Of a stretch of DNA of 64,000 nucleotides, positions 10,840 through 21,566 are shown piece by piece. Position numbers and translations under genes: made by a program. Every line of letters starts with the position of its first letter. Position 1 is the stretch's first letter. Origin of the DNA: Aegilops tauschii subsp. strangulata (lineage: Eukaryota > Streptophyta > Magnoliopsida > Poales > Poaceae). The notes under the pieces were generated by a model. The model was not told where the DNA came from. It saw only the letters and a list, made by a program, of their open reading frames with translations, and searched no databases. The stretch spans positions 571,804,880 to 571,868,879 of the forward strand of contig NC_053037.3 in the NCBI RefSeq assembly GCF_002575655.3, given 5' to 3'.

Positions 10840-11042
10840 CTAGCAAGATGCCCGTGTGTTGCACGGAAGATCAAGATCTTGTGGGAGAAAAGGATGAACA
10901 AGGGAAAGCCTTATGTGCAAATGTGGAGAGGAGTGCGGGTAAATTGTCATAGTTTCCTTCTTATCCGTTAGATATAGATCGGACGGCTTATATTGCAAGA
11001 TGACACGCACACCATCATCACCAACTCTGCTTTTTATTGAAC
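10840..11042 (-). mobile_element. Helitron-like 3' end, copy B (inverted)
   Basis: Read on the minus strand, this ends in CTAG then T (10843-10839), preceded by a hairpin CGTGC/ACACG with one mismatch (10865-10853). About 200 bp matches copy A at 3905-4172 in the opposite orientation, including AACTCTG, the TGATGATGGTGTG block and the TCCGTTAGATATA-type block. Confidence 0.5.
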
Positions 11043-11639
11043 CGAGACAAATCTAACATGCGAAGTAAAATAAACACATAGGGTCTATACATACACAAAT
11101 TATCTTAGGCACTCCAATAGTACGTCCACTACACATTCACGCATTTCACATCTTTCTACATCTACGGGAACCTATGAAAGGGTTAACGTAAATTGCCTCT
11201 CTCTCTCCTCCCCTGATTTTCATGGTGGTGGGCCCCTCCCTCCCCCCAATCTACAATCAACAGCTCACATGTTTCACATTACGTTAATTACGTAACTGGG
11301 ATTACGTAGGTGTAGCATTACTCGTCCTAAAAAACCCAACTAAGCCAACCTCCCAGCATATCGCGCGGGAAAAGACCCGGCCGCGCCGTTTTAGTCGGGA
11401 TTACCGGATTACTAGTAGTAGTATCGATGGATCGCGCGAAGCAACAAATTTTTTTTGAGGGGGTGAAGCACCTAGTTTAAAAGGAAAAAGGCGGTACACT
11501 CACATCACTCCTATCGCGGTCGCATTGCACCCCACACACGTTCGGTCCTGCACACGGCTCACACAAACGGAACGCGCTTCGGCTTGCCTCTTCATTGACA
11601 CGTGGGACTGCACTTGGAGAAACCGACCTTGCGCCAAAC
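11043..11639. other. Intergenic; copies of dispersed repeats
   Basis: Contains the second copies of the modules at 5590-5790 (here 11205-11400) and 8227-8345 (here 11503-11625), plus an ACATTCACGCATTTCACATC motif near 11135. The left limit of the CACTA element probably lies somewhere here or just downstream, but I could not find its CACTA terminus. Confidence 0.35.
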
Positions 11640-12533
11640 TCCCCCCGACCACCGCGCGAAAATCCTCCCCCCCCACCCCCACACCCGAAAATTCCCCCCA
11701 AATCCGATTCAACCGCCCTTCGGCCAACTAGCCAATAATATTCCCCAAACCCCCTCCCCCCTGTCCCCCTCCACTCCATTCGCTCAGCCAAAGCCGCCCT
11801 CCCCGCCGCGCCAATACATCGGCGCCGCGGTTCGGCGATCCGCTTGCTCCCACAGTACGCTCTCGTAGACTGCCGTCCTCTAGTTGCGCCGCCACCTCTG
11901 GCTACGTTCTTGTGGAGGCGCACGGCGGTCAGCGCCGCCACCGCTAGCGACGTTCGTGTGGAGAAGCAAGGCGGTCAGCTTCTCCCACGGTATGCGCATT
12001 CTAGACTGAGGCCCCGTTCATGTCGGTGTAGCGCTGAATGTTAGCTGATAGACGTTGTTAATCTCACTGTTTGCCGAAGTAGTTTACTGTCAATATGCTC
12101 TGCTTAAGAAGCTTCCTTGCCCTGTTCTGCACTCAATCTTCTTAGCTGAGATGGCATGCCAAGGCCGATTAGTTGCTAAAATATCCTGCCATATATTTAT
12201 TGTGACGTAGATTGCCATGGTCTAGTAGCTAATCTGTTAGGTGAAATAGCTCTACATCGTTTTATACTCGATCTTTGTTGCTGCGATGGCCTTCGATAGT
12301 TTGATGGCTGTGTGCTTGGCCTCATTGACTGCTGAGACAGCCTGCCATAATTTGGCACTCAAATCTGTTTGCTGAATTAGCTTTACATATATTTTGTTAC
12401 TTAGATCTGCTCGTCCAAATATCTTGCCATAGCTTTAGACATCGACCTAGGTATTTTTTTGTGCACTTCATAAAAAAACTTATATGTTTCTCTTGTAATA
12501 TCTAGTAGAAGAACTAATTTGTATGTCTAACAG
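11640..12533 (+). other. Transposase leader and leader intron
   Basis: A C-rich leader (11640-11990) is followed by a possible donor (CCCACGGTATGC near 11990) and an AT-richer stretch with TTTGTTGCTGCGATGGCC-like segments. It ends in a good acceptor, CTAACAG, directly before the transposase ATG at 12534. No other coding is seen. Confidence 0.45.
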
Positions 12534-15500
12534 ATGGACAGGACTTGGATAACTTCTACTCGAAGATTCTTCGCTGCATATGTCAAGGGGGTTGAAAACT
12601 TCATGAACTTTATCAGAGCTGAGTACGGTGGTCCGAAATCAGATGTCCTTTGCCCGTGTAGCAGTTGTATGAATTCAGTTACAAGACCCTAGTGAACTGT
12701 GCAAAATCATCTACACTTGTAAGGGATGTCGGTCACATATACTAGGTGGGTTCATCATGGTGAAGCTGTGAACGTCAATGTTATTAACTACGTGGAAGCA
12801 GCAGATCACCATCTTGATCTGCCTGATGCTCAGGTGGAAGAGGAGGAGGAGGAGGTGGTGGCGGAGCCAGTGAGTTTGACCAACATTGAAACAATGCTAC
12901 GAAATGCTCGTGCATTCCGTGAACTTTCACCTGCAGAAGAAAAACGGTGGGCCCGCATGTTGGAACAATGCAACATTGCTGTCACCCCAGGAAATAAGCT
13001 CTCAGTATTCTCAGCTATGGTCACCTTTCTTCAGGTAAAGACATCTGAGTGGATGACCAACAAATCATTCGATGCGATGTTGGCTGCTTTCCGCAAATCT
13101 TTCCCAGATGCGTCTGAGCTGCCACACACCTACAGTAAAATGAAGAATTTCCTTCGTGCAGTTGGAATTGGATATGATATGACCCATGTTTGTAAGAATA
13201 ATTGTGTTCTGTTCCGGAAGGATTATGCCAACTTAAGTGAATGCCCGAAATGCAAATCATCAAGATGGAAAGATGGCGATGCTGTGAAGAGGATTCCTCA
13301 TAATGATCCGGGACATTTTCCAATTACACCAAGATTGCAGAGGTTGTTTCATGATGCTGAAACAAGAGAGGATGTATTGTGGCATTCTAGGAACCAGGAG
13401 TACAGAGATCAGAATGTAATGAGCCATCCATCTCATGGTAGTGAGCGGAAAAGCTTCAATGATAAACACAAAGAGTTTGCTGCTGACCTGAGAAACATTA
13501 GACTTGGCTTAGCTTCAGATGGATTTAACCCATTTGGCCACTAGAGCGCCACATAAAGCATGTGGCCAGTGCTTGTTATCCCTTACAACATGCCTCCAAA
13601 TGTCTACACCATAGAATGAAACTACATGATGGCCTTGCTCATCCCAGGTCCAAAAAGTCCTGGAAAGGATTTTGATTTGTTCATGGAGCCTCTTGTGGAG
13701 GAACTTCAACAGCTATGGAAGGGTGTTCTCACTCGAGACCTATATAGCAGCCCACCAGCTGATTTCTTTCTGCGTGCTGTTATAATTTGGTGCATCCATG
13801 ATTATCCGGCTTTGGGCACTATGTCAGGGCGAACGACACATGGTTACAATGCATGTGTTCGCTGTGACAGGAATCCGTTGTCATACGCAATACTTAGCAA
13901 GATCTGTTACATTGGACACCGCCGTTTCCTTGCCAAGGACAAGCCGCATCCTAGAAAATACCGAACACATGTGTTCAATGCAAAGCATGAAAACCGTGAT
14001 GCGCCAAAGAGGCTCACCGCCGATGAGTTGCAAGTGGAATTAGGGAAGGTCAGTCATATTACACCAGGAAACCATCCTGGTAATGGTAGCGGGAAAAGAA
14101 AGCGTGGCAGGGTAGAAGAGAGATTATTGTTTACCCGTAGGTCCACTTTGTGGGACTTGGAGTATTGGAAAGATTTGGATCTGCGGCATAATCTTGATGT
14201 GATGCACATCGAGAAAAAAATATGTGACAGCATTATCGGCACACTTCTTAATATTAAAGGCAAGATGAAAGATAGCTTAAGATCTAGGATTGATTTGACA
14301 CACCTGGGTATCAGAAAGGATTTGCAGGTGCAAGATGAAGGTAAACCACGGGATATGGCACCAGCTGTGTACGTCTTGGACAAGGTAAAAAGAAAAGAAT
14401 TCTGCGAGGTCCTGTCACGTGTGAGATTCCGACATGGATTTGCTTCCAACCCTGAAAGGAGAGTCAGTGCAGATGGAAACAAGGTACAAGGGTTGAAAAC
14501 TCATGACTGCCACGTCCTACTTCAAAGGGTTTTACCTGTTATCCTTAGAGGATTGGGCCGCCCTGACTTATACAGAGCAGTTGCAGAGTTGGGACAATTC
14601 TTCAGGGAACTCTGCAGTAGGAATATCAGGATAGATGCTTCGGAGCGTCTTAGAGACAAGATACCAACTATCCTATGCGACCTTGAGAAGATATATCCTC
14701 CAGCCTTCTTTGATGTGATGGTGCATTTGGCTGTTCATCTACCTGATGAGGCACTACTTAGAGGTCCAGTACAGTATGGCTGGATGTACCCTATTGAAAG
14801 GCGGCTAGGCACTTTCAAGGGCTATGTTAGGAACAGAGCTAGACCCGAGGGTTCCATTGCAGAGGCCTACATTGCTACAAAAGCGTTGATATTCTGCTCA
14901 AAATACATTGAAACAGCTGATCAGCTTAGCAAAGAGGTGGGTGAAGACAATCCCGGGCTCATTGTTTTCAATTATTCTGTTCGAGTTACAGGGAAGAGTC
15001 GACAAGAGGACTAACCTAAAGATTTGGACAAAATGGTTTGGTATGTGTTGAATAACTGTCCTGAGATACCACCTTAGATCAAGTAAGTGCAGTACTGCAG
15101 CTTATACATCATAATCTACTAACCTTGCAGCACATTCTTATATATTTAGATGTTTGACGCGATCACTATGTTGTGCAGCATCTACAAACAGGAGTTACTG
15201 CCGCAAAATCCAAGAAACATTGACAAACTGGTTATGGCAGGATTTGCGAAATGGTTCAAGAACCATGTAAGCTTTTGAAGTGCACTGTCAATTTTTTTAA
15301 TATATTGAGTACATAAGATGATCAGCTTGTCTATTTTCTAACCATAGGTTAAGAAGATGCAGGAGAATGGGCAGGCAGTTGATGATGCCCTTTACTCACT
15401 AGCAATGGGTCCTGATACTCGGGTAAGACATTATGAATCTTGCGTTGTTGGAGATGTGCCATCATGAGCACAGATACGTATGACAAAGAGACAACTGAAA

Positions 15501-16003
15501 TGTATGCTAACATAACAGACATTGTTCAGTTGCAGTATATCTCCAGTTTCGAGGATCATCGGTGTGTGGTTCTGTTGTGCTGTCGTTGGTATAACCTGTT
15601 TTCCAGGATCGCAAAACCCAGAGCTGATGATTATTTCAAATCCATCAATGTCAAGGCGGCATACCAGACCAACGAGCCTTTTATTTTGGCAAATCAAGCA
15701 ACACATATATTTTTCTTGGAAGACACATTTGCACGTAGCGATGACTGGAGACTATTGCAAAGGTTTGAGCAGTGGAATTCATTTAATGAAGTTGCACAAC
15801 AAGATGATGCTTACACTGCTCCTGATGTACAAGATAACACAGATGTTCCTAATATCTTTGAGAACCATCACGTCAATGACGGAGGCGAAAAGATTGCCTG
15901 TCGTGCTGTGGACATACAAGAGTTGATCAAGAAGAAGCCAACGTTCGAGGACTTTGAGTACGAAGAAGAAGATGACACCGTGGGGAATTACGATTCAGAC
16001 TGA
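12534..16003 (+). pseudogene. TNP2-type CACTA transposase, broken by stops
   Basis: Domains in order: transposase-associated N-terminus with a CPCSSCMN motif (12534-12690); TNP2/Transposase_21 core (about 13060-14330; GTMSGRTTHGYNACVRCDRNP, DLRHNLDVMHIEKKICDS); DUF4218 (about 14560-14960; HLAVHLPDEALLRGPVQYGW); DUF4216 (about 15510-15780; ITDIVQLQYISSFEDHR). Exon 1 keeps a single frame from 12534 to 15082, broken only by stops: TAG-TGA near 12690, TAA near 12720, TAG at 13542, TAA near 13554, TGA near 13617, TAA near 15012 and TAG near 15074. Likely introns are 15083-15178 and 15267-15347, whose exon phases fit. After 15422 the frame shifts before the DUF4216 segment. The transposase would bind subterminal repeats and cut the CACTA ends; this copy cannot make it. 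Confidence 0.85.
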
Positions 16004-16479
16004 TACACATGGCGAAGATGTTGACGCTGCTGCTGCGGATGATGATTATATTGCTTTTGTCGTATTTGCCTGTCAGAAGACGTTTTTTTATCTACTATGT
16101 GAAATTGTGTTTGCTATGACAACTGAAACCTGATGAACATGTTGTTTAGTATTTTGTTGTGAGAACATCACTTGTTATGTATGCTGATTTGTGTTTGGTG
16201 ATTGTATGACAACTAAAACAAGATGACATTGTTGTTTAGTTGTACTCATATTTTGCTATGAAACTTGAATTTGATGACATAGTTTGATGTTGGACTGCAA
16301 TTTGCTCGACGTCTTCGAATGAGAACAAAGCTCACCCGACAGGGCCTCTGCTATTTATTTATTTATATGAGCAAAAGGGGATACCCCCTGATTTCCGTTA
16401 ATAGAAATCATTAGATGTTCACAACACTACGCCCAGCCTGCTACACAGGTTTCATTCATTACTAGTTTCAGCAAAGTGC
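16004..16479. other. Convergent 3' flank inside the CACTA
   Basis: AT-rich, with repeated TTTGCTATGA / TGATGACAT / GTTGTTTAGT motifs. It separates the ends of the two convergent transposon genes. No gene is seen. Confidence 0.4.
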
Positions 16480-17241
16480 TCATGTCGTAGCCACTGAATA
16501 CATCACGAGTGCTACATACACTGCAAATAAAGAGACAATCATCCTACAGAGCACATCAATTTTTCCCATTATCTTCACAAGCTCTTTCATCTCCTCATTG
16601 CTGTCAAGGCCGTTCAGCAGCTGTGGCTTGGCCATGATCAGAGGAACTGCATATTTAACCATCTGCTCTGCATCTTCCTCTTCTGCCGTTCCTTCAGTTA
16701 CTTGTCCAACACCCCAACCTGCTGGTATTGGGATTCCTTGGCTAACCAAATAATCAGCGTAGTTGCATTCCCCCACATCAGCAACTTCCCAGAAATACAA
16801 ATCACACGAATCTTCCCTTTTCTGCACGAATCAAATTGGAAGATCATCAGCCAAACTATTAAAAAAATCAGTAACTGAAAGCAGCAGAACAACACTTAAA
16901 CATATTATTACCCCATGATTCTGGCATTTGTAGAACACTCGGCCAGGGTTGCGGATTGTGGTTGAGACGCGACGGATGACTCTGCGTGATTTGCAGCAGT
17001 GGCACCACACCAACGGCAGCGGGTTGCGATGAGCAATTGGCTGCGGTGCGCGTGCCGACGGGGGTGTGATGAGACCCACAGGCGATGGTACGGGTGGCGA
17101 CCTGGCGCATATCTGGTTGTTGCCTGCTGAAGAGCAGGTGGACGAGCAGCCAGTGGACATGGTTGCTGCGGCCAGAGCTTCTGATGCTAGGCAGAGTAAG
17201 TAGAGAAGAGGAGAAGCGAACATTGGATATGTCAGTTTCAT
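16480..17241 (-). CDS. CACTA-borne GRF zinc-finger, membrane-anchored protein
   Basis: Two exons on the minus strand: 17241-16912 and 16821-16480, with an intron 16911-16822 (GTAATA...GTGCAG) in phase 0. The join reads CQNHG then KREDSCDLYFWE, restoring a GRF-type finger: WCHCCKSRRVIRRVSTT, GRVFYKCQNHG, SCDLYFWE. The C-terminus ends in a hydrophobic helix (CRMIVSLFAVYVALVMYSV), so a membrane anchor is likely. The start is uncertain. ATG at 17241 adds a signal-peptide-like MKLTYPMFASPLLYLLCL; ATG at 17160 (MSTGCSSTCSS) resembles related proteins better. GRF fingers bind nucleic acid, but the role of this accessory protein is unknown. It converges on the transposase and has no internal stop, so it is better preserved. 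Confidence 0.6.
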
Positions 17242-17588
17242 TACTTGCAGAGTAGCATAGCACCATATATAGTCATAGTCTAGGTTTGGATTCGAACCAG
17301 CTACAGGAGCACGTCTTTCTTTTTTCTAAAACTCGGCAAAGTCTCTTTAATGGTACACTAGCTTGTTCTGTACGCCTTCCCAAGTCTTTGATTTTCTTTC
17401 CCTTTTTTTTGCGAGGAAGGAAGGAGGACAAAATTGAGAATTCCTAGGACTCGAACCCAAGACCTCTCGGTTGAAAACCAAGGGTGCTAGTCACTTATGT
17501 GGCGAACGTTCCCTGGGAGGAGGACGGCAGACGAACGCATTTTCCTCGCAGTTTTCTTCCTATATATAAAAAAGTATGCTACTTGGTG
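17242..17588. other. Upstream flank of the GRF gene
   Basis: Holds the presumed minus-strand promoter and 5' leader of the GRF gene and a tRNA-like segment (17440-17500). No other feature is seen. Confidence 0.35.
17440..17500 (-). other. tRNA-like segment (anticodon and T arms only)
   Basis: Read on minus, a 5-bp stem CTTGG/CCGAG encloses the 7-nt loop TTTTCAA (would-be anticodon TTC), followed by a T-arm with GGTTCGAGTCC (B-box). The acceptor stem and D arm cannot be drawn, so it is not a working tRNA. It may be a tRNA-derived SINE head or pseudo-tRNA. Confidence 0.35.
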
Positions 17589-17589
17589 T

Positions 17590-19500
17590 CCGCTTAGTCA
17601 ACAAACGATTGTGCCAACCTTGACCGTTGGATTGACATTCAACGCCTGTCGCGTTTCTTCAGTCTCTTCTTCCTCGAGCCGCCAAAGCCAAACCAGCGCC
17701 GGCGGGACCGCCAGCTCCCGCCTCCCACGGCTGGCTGTGATCTTCCCCGGCTCCTGTTCGTTCCTGTCCGAGGCCTCACCATCGTCCTCCACCTTGGTTC
17801 GCTCGCCGCGGCGCCGCCCTCCGGTGTTGTCAACATGGTCAACAACCGAGAGGAATAAGGAGATGACTGTACATGGTGAGGATGACAGTAGGGACCCAAC
17901 AGCGCGCGCAGTAATTTTGTTTTTTTTTTTGGGATGGAGAAGGGTATCAACTGGGTTATGCGGGACCCCTGGCCCGTCTAGCCCAGGCTTTTATTTCATA
18001 TGTTTAGCACATGACCAGCCTAGTTTGTTTTTTTCCTTTCTGAAAATGGCTAGCCAGCTATTTTGTTTTTTGCAGAATAACCAACGTAGGCCTACTTGCT
18101 TTTCTATGCCCTGCTGGGCCGGAAATCTTGCAAGACGAGGAGGGATGCATTTTGCCCAGAATACGGGCTATAAGTAATAAGAAATGGGCTATAAGTAATA
18201 ATAAATGGGTTGTAAAATGGAAAAATGCAGCAAACAGGCAATTAGTTTCAAAATACTGTTTTCTTTCGGATTTGGATATTTTAAATTTCATTGTTTTTGT
18301 GCGGGTAAAATTTCATTGAATTTAAATTAAGGTATATTTACATTTAAAATTAATTTGAATCTGGCTAGAAATTTCAGGCTGTATGCTGTTTGGGACAGAT
18401 TTGGAGGCTAACTTGTGGGTCTACTAGGTTGACGTGTACTTTGGCTTTGTCAACTTAGTCCACAAACGATTCTAGCAGCAGTGACCGTTGGATGTTAATC
18501 CAACCGCCGTGCTTCTTCTTGAATAGCTGATCTTCTTGCTCCAGCCGCCCAAACCAGCTCTGGTGGGACTGCCTGCTCATGCCTCCCGTGGCCGGCTATG
18601 CTGCCGCACAGGCCGCACCGCCCCACCCTAGTTCATTGCTGGCCAGGCCATTCCTCTACTCACCCACACCTCCTGTTATTTTCCGGCGACGGCAACCGGA
18701 CCAGTAAACCCTCGTACTCCCCACCGCGTGGGCAACCATTGCCGAGTCTTCCCCGGCTCCGTGTCGTTCCCTTCCTAGGCCTCGCCGTCGTCCACCGCCA
18801 TGGTGCTCTCAGCGCGGCCTGGTCAACGTGGTCAAAGAACGACATCCATCGGCCGTGGACTGTACGCGCAAAATAATGATTCCTCCACCTGACAGCTGGG
18901 ACCCACCGGAAGGGCCTCTGTATTTCGCAAAAAAATCGTTCCCCCCGCTGACATGTCGGACCCACCAGCTATATCTTCGCACGCAAGGAAGTGCCTCCTT
19001 ATTACGCACAAAAAAATGAGTACCCCCCTGCTAGCTGGGACCCACCATAGTGGGAGGATGACTTGTGGGCCAACTAAGTTGATGGGGACGGAGGGCTTTG
19101 TCAACTTAGTCAATATGAACGATTCTAGCTCCAGGGACCGTACGATGTCCATCCAACGGCCATAGTGCTTCTTCAACCTCTGGTCTTCTTGCTCCAGCCG
19201 CCCAAAGCAGCGCCGGTCGTGCCGCATGCTCCTGCCTCCCGTGGCCGGCTGTGCTGCTGCGGAGGCCTCACCGCCCCCTACTATTCCTACCGTTGGCCAG
19301 GCCCTGCGGTGACGGCAGCCTCACACCGCAGCCGAACCAGTGAACCCTCGTACTCCTCTCCGCGCGGGCTTCCACTGTCGCGTCTTCCCCGGCTCCGCGT
19401 CGTCCCCTTCTTAGGCCTCGCCGTCGTCCACCGCCGTGGTCCTCTCGGCGCGGCCTGGTCAACGTGGTCAAGGAACGACTTCCATCGGACGTGGACTGTA
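17590..19500 (+). repeat. Three diverged direct repeats of about 0.3-0.45 kb
   Basis: Copies begin near 17590, 18446 and 19096. Each starts (C)TTAGTC(A/C)A...ACGATT, then GACCGT(T/A)(G/C)GAT, CTCCAGCCGCC, a CC(G/C)T(G/C)GCCGGCTGTG-like block, CTTCCCCGGCTCC, CTCGCCGTCGTCCACC and GGTCAACGTGGTCAA. They are GC-rich, so long open frames appear on both strands but none is conserved between copies. They belong to the non-coding right part of the CACTA. Confidence 0.65.
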
Positions 19501-19930
19501 CGTTGAGAGGCTGACAGCTGGGTCCACGACCGCAGCAAGGAAGTGCCTACTTATTACGCGGAAAATAATGATTCCTCAACCTGACAGCTGGGACCCACCG
19601 GACGGGCCATTGTATTTCGCGGAAAAAACGTTTCCCCCTGACTGCTGGGACCCACCAGCTTCATCTTCGCACGCAAGGAAGTGCGTCCGGGCAAAAAAAA
19701 AACGATTCGCCCCCCTGACTGCTAGGACCCACCAGCTACACCTTCGCACGCAAGGAAGTGCGTCTGGGCAAAAAAAACCGATTCGCCCCCCTGACTGCTG
19801 GGACCCACCGGCTACATCTTCGCATGCAAGGAAGTGCGTCCGGGCAAAAAAAAAAGATTCGCCCCCCTGACTGCTGGGATCCACCAGCTACATCTTCGCA
19901 GGCAAGGAAGTTCCTGACAGTCGGGACCCA
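18880..19930 (+). repeat. About 70-80-bp tandem array in two blocks
   Basis: The unit is CTG(A/G)C(T/A)(G/C)CTGGGACCCACC, an AGCTACATCTTCGCA(C/T)GCAAGG block, AAGTGCGTC(C/T)GGGC and an A-run. Blocks lie at 18880-19060 (three units) and 19510-19930 (about six). The most regular units start near 19640, 19715, 19790 and 19868. Confidence 0.75.
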
Positions 19931-20384
19931 CCTGGTCGAAGCGTACGTAGCGTTGTTATTCTGGTCGCGAACGTGTACGTACATACTGGTCGATGTAGAG
20001 GCGCGCACGTGTCGTAGTAGAGGCGCGCACATGTACACGTACGTACATCGGCCAGGGTGCAAGAAAGAAAATACGGCCACATATGTGTACATACGGGCGG
20101 GGTCTCGAACGCCTACTCGTGCATACGTACGGCCATGGCTCGTGTACATGGCTGGGTCGGAACGGAGAAACAGCGTCGTCCTCGTGTTCATGGGGAGGCA
20201 ACTGAATGCGTCGTGTTCATGGGGAGGCAATGGAATGCGTCGTGTTCATGGGGAGGCAACGGAATGCGTCGTGTTCATCGGGAGGCAACGGAACGTGTGG
20301 GAGCCAACCGGCTGGGTCGGAACGGAATTTGTGGTCGTGTTCATCGGGAGGGCTTGAACGGAACAGGCGATGGAAACGAGGCCT
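19931..20384 (+). repeat. Short tandem units with GTTCATGGGGAGGCAA
   Basis: From about 20186 to 20290 a 27-bp unit (GTGTTCATGGGGAGGCAAC, then GGAATGCGTC) repeats four times with few changes. Positions 19931-20150 are rich in TACGTAC and GCGCAC(G/A)TGT motifs. Non-coding. Confidence 0.7.
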
Positions 20385-20760
20385 GGCGTACCGCAAAACG
20401 GAGGAAACAGACCTCCTATGTTCGGAACGGGGTCCGTTGATCGGGAGGGGTGTGGCGTACCGCAAAACGGAGGAAACGGACCTCCTACGGTCGAAATGGG
20501 GGTCCTGTTGATCGGGACGGGTCTGGCGTACCGCAAAATGGAGGAAACGGACCTCCTACGGTCGAAACGGGGGTCCTGTTGATCGGGAGGGGTGTGGCGT
20601 ACCGCAAAACGGACGAAACGGACCTCCTACGGTCGAAACGGGGGTCCTGTTGATCGGGAGGGGTGTGGCGTACCGCAAAACGGATGAAATGGACCTCCTA
20701 CGGTCGAAACGGGGGTCCTGTTCATCGGGAGGGGTGTGGCGTACCGCAAAACGGGACTCC
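20385..20760 (+). repeat. 71-bp tandem repeat, six starts
   Basis: GGCGTACCGCAAAA starts at 20385, 20454, 20525, 20596, 20667 and 20738: spacing 69, then 71 four times. Units also share GACCTCCTACGGTCGAAA and GGGGTCCTGTTGATCGGGA. Later copies are nearly identical, so expansion was recent. The Asp/Gly/Arg-rich frames are repeat artefacts. Confidence 0.9.
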
Positions 20761-21220
20761 ACGAGATACTGTTCATCTCCACCGTCGACCTCCTCTAGCC
20801 TCCACGGGCTACCGTCGACCTCCTCCAGCCTCCACAGGCTCCTGTTCATCCAGCCTCCATCGCGCGCTACTCCACCGGCTACTGTTCAACCACCCCTCCA
20901 CGGGCACCCCTCCACCATCTACTATTCATCTAGCCCTCCACACCATGGGGTCCTGTTCAACCACCCCTCCACGGGCACCCCTCCACCGTCTACAGTTCAT
21001 CCAGCCCTCCACACCACGGGGTCCTGTTCATCCAGAGGCAACGCCACCGCTCACTGTTCATCCAACCCCCCGGAACGCTCACTGTTCATCCAATCGATCG
21101 GCTTCAGTTAGCAGCAGTAGCGAAGGAATCGCTCGATCGGGTTCAGTTAACAGCCATCGATCGATCGCTCGGGTTCAGTAATGCGTAGCCTGAAGTGCAA
21201 TCGCTCGGGTTCAGTTAGAG
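20761..21220 (+). repeat. CACTA subterminal motif clusters
   Basis: Two motif families lie side by side. From 20765 to 21090, CTGTTCATCCA with CCTCCAC and GGGCACCCCTCCACC occurs many times. From 21095 to 21215, ATCG(A/C)TCGG(G/C)TTCAGTTA occurs four times (about 21094, 21133, 21164, 21203). Dense short repeats near a CACTA end are the expected transposase-binding sites. Confidence 0.7.
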
Positions 21221-21420
21221 CCAACGCCTCGCACACACGCGCGTACGTGTATGAGAGAAACGCGCATCGCTCGGCCCCCGACCTCCCACCGTAACCCGGA
21301 ACTCCCCGAAATTTTCCTCCCCCTCGCTTCTACCACGGTTTTTTCCATCATGGACGGCCCAAAGAATGTCAGGAAGCTGCGTCTCCGGCCCGCCCAGGAC
21401 GAAAAGCCCATTTTCTGTCA

Positions 21421-21566
21421 TGATTTTTTGTCATAGAAGTAGGAGCCCACCACATCTATGATGATACTGGGTTTTGTCACAATTATCGTCATAGAAGTGT
21501 CATATGTATGACAGAAAAAAATTCGTTCGACCCAAAATGTCACGGATGTGTCTTTTTTTTGTAGTG
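21421..21566 (+). mobile_element. CACTA 3' terminal region
   Basis: Contains two GTCATAGAAGT motifs (near 21431 and 21490), CATATGTATGACAG, and the terminus TTTTTTTTGTAGTG ending at 21566. It is followed by AGA and recognisable gypsy LTR sequence. Confidence 0.8.

Larger units (their letters stand above)
11640..21566 (+). mobile_element. CACTA (En/Spm) DNA transposon, 5' end unresolved
   Basis: The 3' end TCTTTTTTTTGTAGTG at 21566 is a CACTA terminus seen from the right. Inside are a TNP2-type transposase on +, a convergent GRF-finger ORF on -, and about 4 kb of nested tandem repeats including subterminal motifs. This is the usual make-up of Triticeae CACTA elements. The left limit given is where the transposase leader seems to begin, not a proven terminus. 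The right end sits inside a gypsy LTR (21567 onward), but the matching left half of that LTR is not present upstream, so the left side has been rearranged. Confidence 0.75.

Noticed and set aside
11126..11140. CACTACACATTC as the CACTA 5' terminus
   Set aside because: The following bases match a dispersed repeat also present near 3265, 3630 and 4850, and do not mirror the 3' terminus GTAGTG with its adjacent T-run.
17497..20650. Many long open frames on both strands
   Set aside because: They lie in GC-rich direct and tandem repeats of the CACTA right part and are not conserved between repeat copies.
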